DNA of 18,629 bases from Alectryocaccomicrobium faecavium (GTDB lineage: Bacteria > Bacillota > Clostridia > Christensenellales > Aristaeellaceae), in the NCBI GenBank assembly GCA_018713425.1, contig DVOT01000005.1:1-18629 (forward strand), in the 5' to 3' direction. Within the stretch, counting starts at the first letter, position 1; every line of letters starts with the position of its first letter. The position numbers and the translations under genes were made by a program. Under the pieces are notes generated by a model, which did no database searches, was not told the DNA's origin, and saw only the letters and a program-made list of their open reading frames with translations. Below, in pieces: positions 8,518-12,867 of this stretch.

Positions 8518-8532
8518 ACAGATCGCCGACAA

Positions 8533-8560
8533 AGCCCGCTTCAACAAGGGGAAGCGGGCT
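8533..8560. repeat. Short inverted repeat (hairpin)
   Basis: AGCCCGCTTC (8533-8542) and GAAGCGGGCT (8551-8560) form a perfect 10-bp stem with an 8-nt loop, 15 bp after the repeat hairpin. There is no T-tract. It may be a decayed terminator or part of the sequence that replaced the front of the following toxin gene. Confidence 0.5.
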
Positions 8561-8599
8561 ATAAGCATGAGCAGGAGAGAAAAGGACGAGGCCACGAGC

Positions 8600-8857
8600 C
8601 TCTTGATATTCTGAACAGCGGCGGTCGCGCCTGAGAGCGCGATTCAGTTGCTGGAAAAAGTGGAGGAAGCGATCCGCTCGGCCTGCGCATTCTCGCTGTC
8701 CCTTCCGCCGGTAAACGACGAATTGTTGCGGATGAAGGGGTACCGAAAGATCCTGGTGAACAACTACATCGTGTTTGTCCTGCCGGATCAGAAAAGCGAA
8801 GTGTTGAATGTCATGCGCGTGCTTTACCACGCCCGCGATTACTTCAAAGAGCTTTGA
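8600..8857 (+). pseudogene. ParE/RelE-family toxin, 5'-truncated remnant
   Basis: From 8618 the frame reads AVAPESAIQLLEKVEEAI and continues to RKILVNNYIVFVLPDQ, VLNVMRVLYHARDYF and a stop at 8855-8857. This is the C-terminal two-thirds of a RelE/ParE-superfamily toxin (arginine-rich core strand YRKI, then NYIVFVLP, then VMRVLYHARD). A stop at 8612-8614 closes this frame upstream. The expected N-terminal helix seems to continue in another frame (LDILN at about 8602), which implies an additional frameshift. No antitoxin gene precedes it; instead the hairpin repeat and a second inverted repeat lie upstream. A TTG at 8648 could start a short product but has no ribosome site. The remnant should be inactive. 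Confidence 0.7.
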
Positions 8858-8862
8858 TGGAT

Positions 8863-8935
8863 AGCCTAAACTGGATCAGTCCCGTGCAAGCAGTGCCATG
8901 CTCAAAAGACCGGAGCGGGCTGTGAGACCCCATAG
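8863..8935 (+). pseudogene. HNH endonuclease 3'-end remnant, copy 1
   Basis: From 8885 the frame reads CKQCHAQKTGAG and reaches a stop at 8933-8935. AACTGG (Asn-Trp) occurs just before it at 8869-8874, displaced by one base from the frame. This matches the end of phage HNH endonucleases (consensus NWQPLCKxCHxxKT), with a frameshift between the two parts. The bases from GTGCAAGCAGTGCCA onward are shared with copy 2 at 9678. It sits between the toxin remnant and the promoter of the Phd/YefM-ParE module. Confidence 0.6.
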
Positions 8936-8952
8936 CGCGGCATATTTTTCCC

Positions 8953-8990
8953 TTGCGCATGCGAGCCAATCGTGGTATAATTGTACCACG
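8953..8990 (+). promoter_or_regulatory. Promoter and palindromic operator of the Phd/YefM-ParE module
   Basis: TTGCGC (8953-8958), a 17-bp spacer and TATAAT (8976-8981) form the promoter. The inverted repeat CGTGGTA (8971-8977) / TACCACG (8984-8990) overlaps the -10 box. This is the usual position for autorepression by an antitoxin or a toxin-antitoxin complex. Confidence 0.8.
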
Positions 8991-9005
8991 AAAGGGGGCG
9001 AAGCT

Positions 9006-9260
9006 ATGCAGTGTATTCCGATCAGAGATCTCAAGAACACGGCAGCTATCTCCGAGATGTGCAAAAAATCCGCCGCTCCAATCTATGTGACGAAGAACGG
9101 CTATAACGATATGGTGATCATGAGCGCGGAAGTCTACGACAGGATCCGGTTGGTCAGCGTTTACGAAAAGCTCATGGAAGCGGAAGCGGATATCGATGAA
9201 GGCCGCGTGATGGAAGGGAGCGCGTCGCTGCGGAAACTGAGGGAAAAGTATGGGCTATAG
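9006..9260 (+). CDS. Type II antitoxin, Phd/YefM family
   Basis: This 84-residue protein begins MQCIPIRDLKNTAAISEMCKK and continues PIYVTKNGYNDMVIMSAEVYD, the classic Phd/YefM fold: N-terminal DNA-binding part, then the strand around 'V(T)KNG..VMVIMS'. The C-terminal acidic helix (EAEADIDEGRV) would bind and neutralise the toxin. The frame is open upstream, but ATG 9006 is chosen because a purine-rich AAAGGGGGCG and the promoter lie just ahead. The 3' end overlaps the toxin gene by 11 bp. It probably represses its own promoter through the palindrome at 8971-8990. Confidence 0.9.
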   Translation: MQCIPIRDLKNTAAISEMCKKSAAPIYVTKNGYNDMVIMSAEVYDRIRLVSVYEKLMEAEADIDEGRVMEGSASLRKLREKYGL

Positions 9261-9561
9261 CGTGAGAGTCACGGAGCACGCACACGACGATCTCGCCCAG
9301 ATTATTTCATACATCGTCGATGAACTGAGCAATCCGCCCGCAGCCTTGACGCTCTTAAACGCGGTCGAGCATGTATACGAAAAGCTGGCCGAAACGCCGA
9401 GTATGTATAGCTTGTGCCAGAAACCGCTGCTTTCGCGGCGCGGGTACAGAAAAGCGCCCATCGGCGGATACCTGATGATCTACAAGGTAGACGAAGATGC
9501 AAATCTCGTATACGTCGAACGTTTTTTCAGCCATTTGGAGGATTGCGAAAACATTTTATAA
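9250..9561 (+). CDS. Type II toxin, RelE/ParE family
   Basis: This 103-residue toxin starts MGYSVRVTEHAHDDLAQIISYIVDEL, the N-terminal strand and two-helix hairpin of the RelE/ParE fold. It continues to RRGYRKAPIGGYLMIYKVDE and VYVERFFSHLEDC, the core sheet with conserved arginine and tyrosine positions. The family includes both ribosome-dependent mRNA cleavers (RelE) and gyrase poisons (ParE), and the sequence alone does not decide between them. The start overlaps the antitoxin stop by 11 bp, so the two are translationally coupled. Length and motifs are intact, unlike the neighbouring remnant at 8600. Confidence 0.9.
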   Translation: MGYSVRVTEHAHDDLAQIISYIVDELSNPPAALTLLNAVEHVYEKLAETPSMYSLCQKPLLSRRGYRKAPIGGYLMIYKVDEDANLVYVERFFSHLEDCENIL

Positions 9562-9580
9562 GCGGACAGGAACCGTGCTA

Positions 9581-9607
9581 AAGCGTCTCAGCAATGAGGC
9601 GCTTTTT
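9581..9607 (+). terminator. Rho-independent terminator of the first TA module
   Basis: The stem AAGCGTCTCA/TGAGGCGCTT (one G-T pair) has a GCAA tetraloop followed by TTTTT, 20 bp after the toxin stop. The 30 bases from 9582 to 9611 are identical to those at 10457-10486 after the next TA module. Confidence 0.88.
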
Positions 9608-9639
9608 GTATGCCATTTTTGGAGGAAAAGCGACCATGA

Positions 9640-9720
9640 GGAATCCCTTTTTCACATCTAAGGAACTGGCAGCCGTTGTGCAAGCAGTGCCACGACCGCA
9701 AGACCGGGAGCGGATTGTAG
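9640..9720 (+). pseudogene. HNH endonuclease 3'-end remnant, copy 2
   Basis: The frame opens after a stop at 9637-9639 and reads GIPFSHLR followed by NWQPLCKQCHDRKTGSG, ending at TAG 9718-9720. The Asn-Trp, the Cys-x2-Cys-His and Arg-Lys-Thr positions match the C-terminus of phage HNH endonucleases, in which the cysteines bind structural zinc. The catalytic His-Asn half and the whole N-terminus are missing. The stop codon is 1 bp from the operator of the next TA module. Copy 1 (8863-8935) has the same position relative to the preceding TA module. Confidence 0.7.
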
Positions 9721-9721
9721 A

Positions 9722-9778
9722 TTTAGATTGCGAATCGCAATCTAAACGCTTGCAATTCTGCCGTTTTTCGCGTATAAT
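9722..9778 (+). promoter_or_regulatory. Operator and promoter of the RelB/DinJ-type module
   Basis: A perfect 25-bp palindrome (12-bp arms, TTTAGATTGCGA at 9722-9733, central base 9734) ends 3 bp before TTGCAA (9750-9755). A 17-bp spacer and TATAAT (9773-9778) follow. The palindrome is well placed for a ribbon-helix-helix antitoxin to control the promoter. Confidence 0.82.
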
Positions 9779-9798
9779 AGGCGCAGGGGGTGTTTGCA

Positions 9799-10116
9799 AT
9801 GGCAAGAACATCGAATGTATTTGCGCGTGTAGAACCGGAAGTAAAGGAACAAGCCGAGATTGTGTTGGAGCAATTGGGAATTCCCATGTCCAATGCGATT
9901 GGAATGTTTCTGCGGCAGGTTGTTTTGCAAAGGGGATTGCCTTTTGAGATGAAATTGCCTGAGCGGCATCCGCTGGACATGAGCAGTATAAGCCGTGAGC
10001 AATTCGACCGGGAAATGCGCAAGGGTATGGAAGATCTACGTGCGGGCCGTACGCGCTCTGCGGATGAAGTGCATGCCCAAATGCGTGCTGCGATGCAGCG
10101 GGAGCGCGGCATATGA
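9799..10116 (+). CDS. Type II antitoxin, RelB/DinJ family
   Basis: This 105-residue protein begins MARTSNVFARVEPEVKEQAEIVLEQLGIPMSNAIGMFLRQVV. That is the ribbon-helix-helix DNA-binding domain of RelB/DinJ antitoxins: a strand with alternating residues, helix A, and helix B with SNAI.MFL. The C-terminal half is charged and helical (REMRKGMEDLRAGRT), as expected for the toxin-wrapping tail. I prefer ATG 9799 to the in-frame GTG at 9790, because the ribosome site AGGGGG ends at 9790 with 8-nt spacing to the ATG. The stop overlaps the toxin start (ATGA at 10113-10116). It probably binds the perfect palindrome at 9722-9746. Confidence 0.9.
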   Translation: MARTSNVFARVEPEVKEQAEIVLEQLGIPMSNAIGMFLRQVVLQRGLPFEMKLPERHPLDMSSISREQFDREMRKGMEDLRAGRTRSADEVHAQMRAAMQRERGI

Positions 10117-10436
10117 AGTCGTGGAAGGCCATGTACTCGAACGCGGCCGAGTCGGATTTGACCGACATCTATGCGTATATTGCTTATTCGCTGCTCGCAC
10201 CCGAGAATGCGGCAGGTCAGGCGGAGCGCATTATGCAGGCAGTAGAGCGTCTAAGCACGATGCCCATGCGGCATGAAGTATATCCCGAAGAACCGTGGAA
10301 AAGCATGGGACTGCGGTATATGAATGTCGGTCATTATTGCATATTTTATTTCCCTGATGAGCAAAAAGGGGAAGTCGAAATTGTGCGCATTATGTACTCG
10401 GGCAGAGATAAGACCGCTGCTTTGCGTGACCCATAA
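10113..10436 (+). CDS. Type II toxin, RelE/ParE family
   Basis: This 107-residue protein starts MKSWKAMYSNAAESDLTDIYAYIAYSLLAPENAAGQAERI, the helical hairpin of RelE/ParE toxins. It continues with GLRYMNVGHYCIFYFPDE and VEIVRIMYSGRD, the core strands including a conserved Arg and a terminal YSGRD motif common in this subgroup. It resembles the truncated toxin at 8600-8857 (APESAIQ/APENAAG, NYIVFVLPDQ/HYCIFYFPDE, MRVLYHARD/IRIMYSGRD) more than the toxin at 9250, so those two are probably closer relatives. Start and stop are complete, and it is coupled to its antitoxin by a 4-bp overlap. Confidence 0.9.
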   Translation: MKSWKAMYSNAAESDLTDIYAYIAYSLLAPENAAGQAERIMQAVERLSTMPMRHEVYPEEPWKSMGLRYMNVGHYCIFYFPDEQKGEVEIVRIMYSGRDKTAALRDP

Positions 10437-10456
10437 AACCATTGGCCCAGGGATAG

Positions 10457-10482
10457 AGCGTCTCAGCAATGAGGCGCTTTTT
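10457..10482 (+). terminator. Rho-independent terminator of the second TA module
   Basis: The stem AGCGTCTCA/TGAGGCGCT has a GCAA loop and a TTTTT tail, 20 bp after the toxin stop. It is identical over 30 bases to the terminator of the preceding TA module although the two modules themselves are unrelated. Confidence 0.88.
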
Positions 10483-10552
10483 GTATAGCATTTTCCCGGC
10501 GTTCTGTCAAGGCTGACGTCGAACGAGTGCTCAGCCTCCGGCCCCCGGGCGG

Positions 10553-10690
10553 TTAGTCGCCGCTCAGCCTGCCAGGATACATAATGGCCAGCTGCGCGTA
10601 GACTTGCCCCCGATTTCGAACGGGCAGGGTCCATTTTTTCGTCAGTGCCGGCGCGCTGGTAAATTTCGTGTGCGAAGGCGGAGTCTGGGA
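10553..10690 (-). mobile_element. IS256-family transposase C-terminal remnant
   Basis: On the minus strand the frame ending at TAA (10555-10553) reads ALTKKWTLPVRNRGQVYAQ followed by LAIMYPGRL. This closely resembles the C-terminal signature of Mutator/IS256-type transposases (TKKWTxPxRNWG..., then a short tail with GRL). About 40 residues are recoverable; the rest of the element, including the DDE triad, is absent. The segment down to 10487 may hold one end of the element, but I could not confirm a terminal inverted repeat. It lies between the second TA terminator and the first tail-chaperone remnant. Confidence 0.55.
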
Positions 10691-10768
10691 CGCGCAAGGC
10701 GGGAGCAGGACAAAAAGAAACCTCGCCGGCGGTATATCGACGAGGTGTGGCCGGAGGTGAAGCCATGA
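10682..10768 (+). pseudogene. Phage tail-assembly-chaperone-like 3'-end remnant, copy 1
   Basis: The frame reads RARREQDKKKPRRRYIDEVW and PEVKP before TGA at 10766-10768. It is nearly identical to the end of copy 2 (11502-11648): 70 of 74 bases match between 10691-10764 and 11571-11644, including 47 identical bases at 10708-10754. The upstream part (MDEIDRMDMPGFLRVRAW in copy 2) is missing here, replaced by the transposase remnant. The stop codon is 3 bp from the end of the convergent HepT gene. Confidence 0.6.
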
Positions 10769-10771
10769 AGC

Positions 10772-11143
10772 TTATTCTTCTGGCGCGTTTTCTTCGAGAT
10801 ACTTTCGGCAAAATGCTTCTACGGCAGGCAGATCGTCCACTGCCGTCGTCCATACCATCTCAAAGTCAACGGTGCCATAGTGATGTGCGTAGTTGTCGCG
10901 CGTTTTCGCAATCAAACTCCATGGAATGTACGTGTATTCCTGCAGAAAATCATCCGATAAACGCTTAACCAGTTCTCCGATTTGCAGGATGCACATGGAG
11001 ATGGCGTTCTGATAGGTATGACTCGCGAGAAAGCGATCCCTATCATGCTGAATTTCTGCCAACGATCCGCGCACCTGTTCGCAGTATCTGAGAATATGTT
11101 CGACGCAAGTCCGATCGCGGATATGTCTGTCAGCTCCGGGCAT
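10772..11143 (-). CDS. hepT: HEPN-domain ribonuclease toxin (HepT/DUF86)
   Basis: This 123-residue all-helical protein carries the HEPN catalytic motif RX4HXY as R82-DNYA-H87-H-Y89, intact. HepT toxins of HEPN-MNT modules are metal-independent RNases; in characterised systems the partner nucleotidyltransferase adds AMP to a tyrosine near this motif and silences the toxin. The ATG at 11143 has a strong AGAGGAGG site (11160-11153) inside the end of mntA, and the two genes overlap by 14 bp, so they are translationally coupled. The stop (10774-10772) lies only 3 bp from the stop of the convergent phage-gene remnant. Nothing suggests inactivation. Confidence 0.92.
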   Translation of the reverse strand: MPGADRHIRDRTCVEHILRYCEQVRGSLAEIQHDRDRFLASHTYQNAISMCILQIGELVKRLSDDFLQEYTYIPWSLIAKTRDNYAHHYGTVDFEMVWTTAVDDLPAVEAFCRKYLEENAPEE

Positions 11144-11435
11144 AGATCAGAACCTCCTCTGGACGAATTCTGTTCAGAAAATCAGGCGTGAGCATCTGTG
11201 TAGTCAGCACATCGAGGTCTTTGGAAAACCCTTTTTCCAGATCCAGTTGCAAGCTGGCAAACTGCAAAAGAGAGCGGACATTGCCCTTTTCGATGCGAAA
11301 GTCGAGATCGCTGGAAGGGGTTGCTTCACCGCGTGCGTAAGAGCCAAACAGATAAAGTGCCGCAACGCCGTGCCGGCTGGCAATTGGTGCTGCGATGGCC
11401 TTGATTTCATCCAGCGTGTAGATCTTATCACACAT
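11130..11435 (-). CDS. mntA: MNT-type nucleotidyltransferase antitoxin (MntA)
   Basis: This 101-residue minimal nucleotidyltransferase contains the signature GSX10DXD exactly: G31-S32 in YLFGSYARGEATPSSDLDF and D43/D45, the metal ligands. MntA antitoxins transfer AMP from ATP to the partner HEPN toxin. ATG 11435 is supported by GAAAGGAG at 11451-11444. The promoter lies immediately upstream (TTGATA at 11498-11493, TATAAT at 11475-11470). It is first in a two-gene operon with hepT. The size is that of a stand-alone MNT protein and all motif residues are present, so the module is probably functional. Confidence 0.92.
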   Translation of the reverse strand: MCDKIYTLDEIKAIAAPIASRHGVAALYLFGSYARGEATPSSDLDFRIEKGNVRSLLQFASLQLDLEKGFSKDLDVLTTQMLTPDFLNRIRPEEVLIYARS

Positions 11436-11469
11436 GACGGCAACTCCTTTCTGTTATTCCCTCACTGCT

Positions 11470-11498
11470 ATTATACGCGAAATCGCCGCCAATATCAA
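11470..11498 (-). promoter_or_regulatory. Promoter of the mntA-hepT operon
   Basis: On the minus strand TTGATA (11498-11493), a 17-bp spacer and TATAAT (11475-11470) lie 35 bp before the mntA ATG. No clear palindromic operator is present, in keeping with control of this TA type by protein modification. The next reading-frame remnant starts within 4 bp of the -35 box. Confidence 0.8.
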
Positions 11499-11501
11499 GT
11501 A

Positions 11502-11648
11502 GAAAGCGGCTGGCGGATGGACGAGATCGACCGGATGGATATGCCGGGCTTCCTGCGCGTGCGGGCGTGGCACGCAAGGCGGAAGCGGGACAAAAAGAAA
11601 CCTCGCCGGCGGTATATCGACGAGGTGTGGCCGGGGGTGAAGCCGTAG
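11502..11648 (+). pseudogene. Phage tail-assembly-chaperone-like 3'-end remnant, copy 2
   Basis: The frame reads ESGWRMDEIDRMDMPGFLRV, then RAWHARRKRDKKKPRRRYID and EVWPGVKP, ending at TAG 11646-11648. The pattern of a DEID/MD motif, a hydrophobic helix, RAW and a basic tail ending in YIDEVW resembles the C-terminus of the small protein encoded just before the tape-measure gene in Firmicutes siphophages, often made by programmed frameshift and acting as a tail assembly chaperone. The N-terminal part is absent: the mntA promoter starts 4 bp upstream. The base following its stop codon is the first base of the convergent vapC stop codon. Confidence 0.6.
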
Positions 11649-12060
11649 TTACGGCGTTTCCCAGGCCAGGAAATCAGGGACGGATATAATGCGGGGATCT
11701 TTGACTGTGGATTCCAGAAAATCCTTGTCTCCGGTAAGAAACAGTTGGACACCCTCATTCAACGCAGCCCTAAGAATCGGCCGGTCTTTGGAATCGCGGA
11801 TCTGGTTCTCCATGCCAATCACTTCTTCCGGTGTTGGCACGAGGGTGATAAACGCCAGCGCGTTGAACAAAAAGGCTTCCAGCTCTGTGACTTTGTGTGG
11901 AAATTTTTCTTGAAATTTTCGATGCAGCTCATTCCACTACATAGTCGCAGATCACTGGCTGGTATGGCGGTTGCAGGGCTTTGAAAAAAGCCTGAGCCGT
12001 CCGGCCGTTGGGAAAGAGCGCGGCCGAAATGATTATATTTGTGTCCAGCATGATTGTCAT
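11649..12060 (-). pseudogene. vapC: PIN-domain toxin (VapC-like) disrupted by a frameshift
   Basis: Read on the minus strand, the gene begins MTIMLDTNIIISAALFPNG and continues to VICDYVV. After one extra base around 11934 the frame shifts and continues NELHRKFQEKF, RDSKDRPILRAALNEG and LFLTGDKDFLE to the end. Correcting the one base gives about 136 residues with PIN acidic positions at LDTN, NEL, KDRPIL and GDKDF, the expected metal-binding set. Uncorrected, translation stops two codons after the shift, removing most of the nuclease. The start overlaps the antitoxin stop by 4 bp. I see no slippery heptamer to support programmed frameshifting, so this is either a real loss-of-function mutation or a sequence error. 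Confidence 0.8.
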
Positions 12061-12335
12061 TCTGCGTTCTCTTCACGACGGCTTTCTGTAATCCATGCGG
12101 CGACATCCGCTTCAGAAGCGAACCCGGCCTTTTCCGCTTCCCCCTTCATTTGCTCCTGAAACTTTTGCATCGCATAAATCGCCGAGTTGACAACCCGAAC
12201 GGAGCCATTTTCCACGATAAAGGTCACGCGATCCCCCGTGGACACACCAAGAGCTGCCCGGATATTTTTCGGAATAGTAATCTGACCTTTTGCCATGACC
12301 TTTGCGTCATTGACCAATGCTGCAGATGCGGACAT
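12057..12335 (-). CDS. vapB: AbrB/MazE-type antitoxin (VapB-like)
   Basis: This 92-residue protein carries the SpoVT/AbrB swapped-hairpin DNA-binding motif near residues 10-50: VMAKGQITIPKNIRAALGVS followed by GDRVTFIVENGSVRV. The C-terminal part (MQKFQEQMKGEAEKAGFASE) is a charged helix suited to toxin binding. GGAGGT at 12348-12343 with 7-nt spacing supports ATG 12335. It forms an operon with the PIN-domain gene through a 4-bp overlap. An inverted repeat between the promoter and the start codon is a likely operator for its own repression. With the toxin frameshifted, the antitoxin may now be an orphan. Confidence 0.9.
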   Translation of the reverse strand: MSASAALVNDAKVMAKGQITIPKNIRAALGVSTGDRVTFIVENGSVRVVNSAIYAMQKFQEQMKGEAEKAGFASEADVAAWITESRREENAE

Positions 12336-12354
12336 TCAGCATACCTCCATTTCA

Positions 12355-12414
12355 AAAAGTAGGAAAGTAGGGATTTCCTACTTTTATTATATGCAAATAG
12401 CGCGAAAATAGCAA
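12355..12414 (-). promoter_or_regulatory. Promoter and operator of the vapBC-like module
   Basis: On the minus strand TTGCTA (12414-12409), a 17-bp spacer and TATAAT (12391-12386) precede a perfect inverted repeat. Its 12-bp arms AAAAGTAGGAAA (12355-12366) and TTTCCTACTTTT (12374-12385) are separated by 7 bp. The operator lies just downstream of the -10 box, where a bound antitoxin would block transcription. Confidence 0.82.
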
Positions 12415-12447
12415 GCAGAAAATTTGACAAAAGGGTGGTGACTTCTC

Positions 12448-12754
12448 ATGAGCGAAACGTTGCGCGACCTGGTAGTGTCGCTGTCGCTGCAGAAGGACAA
12501 CTTCACGCGGAACATCCGCTCGGTGAACAAGCAGATCGCGGAGGCGGAGAGCAAGTTCAAGCTGGCCGCCGCGGGCGTGGAGGGCTTTGAGAAGACCGTC
12601 ACCGGTCTGAGCACGCAGCTTTCCACGCTGGAGCGGCGGCTGTCCCTGCAGAAGGACGCATTACGCAGTACGAGCGCGCGCTCACCGCTGCCAACGGCAA
12701 GCTGCAAGAGTGCTTCACCCGCCAGACGGATTGCGCCCAGCGCCTGACAGAAGC
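12448..12754 (+). pseudogene. Phage tail tape-measure protein, N-terminal remnant
   Basis: ATG 12448 follows AAGGGTGGTGA and the frame reads MSETLRDLVVSLSLQKDNFT, then RNIRSVNKQIAEAESKFKLA and STLERRLSLQKDA. This start is typical of tape-measure proteins of Firmicutes siphophages, a long coiled-coil that sets tail length. At about 12660 one base is missing (GCATTACG instead of GCCATTACG). Restoring it continues as QYERALTAANGKLQECFTRQ and then AQRLTEA. The gene then ends at 12755 where the hairpin repeat begins, so under a tenth of a normal tape-measure gene remains. Its position after the tail-chaperone remnant, with vapBC between, keeps the phage gene order. Confidence 0.8.
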
Positions 12755-12834
12755 TTCCGTTGCATTGCGTTTTCCCTCTGACAAACCAAGGGCTGCGAAA
12801 GAACAGCAAAAGTTCTTTCGCAGCCCTCTTTTTT
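12755..12834 (+). repeat. Intergenic hairpin repeat, copy 2, with terminator features
   Basis: It starts with TTCCGTTGCATTGCG as in copy 1 and ends in a perfect 15-bp hairpin: GGGCTGCGAAAGAAC (12790-12804), loop AGCAAAA, GTTCTTTCGCAGCCC (12812-12826). TCTTTTTT follows to 12834, so this copy should terminate plus-strand transcription. The opposite strand has TTGGTTTGTC after the stem and may act as a weak terminator for the convergent ABC gene. Confidence 0.82.
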
Positions 12835-12867
12835 GCGATTGAGCCGTGGCGCTGAGATCGTGTGCTT

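Noticed and set aside
8196..8519. Minus-strand frame of 107 residues
   Set aside because: Its first third lies inside the hairpin repeat and the rest matches no family I know; kept only as a possible remnant in the region note.
11925..11940. Programmed ribosomal frameshift in the PIN toxin
   Set aside because: No slippery heptamer or downstream stem is visible, and the toxin family is not known to use frameshifting.
8445..12834. CRISPR-like repeats
   Set aside because: The repeats occur as isolated pairs separated by genes, with no regular spacers and no cas genes.
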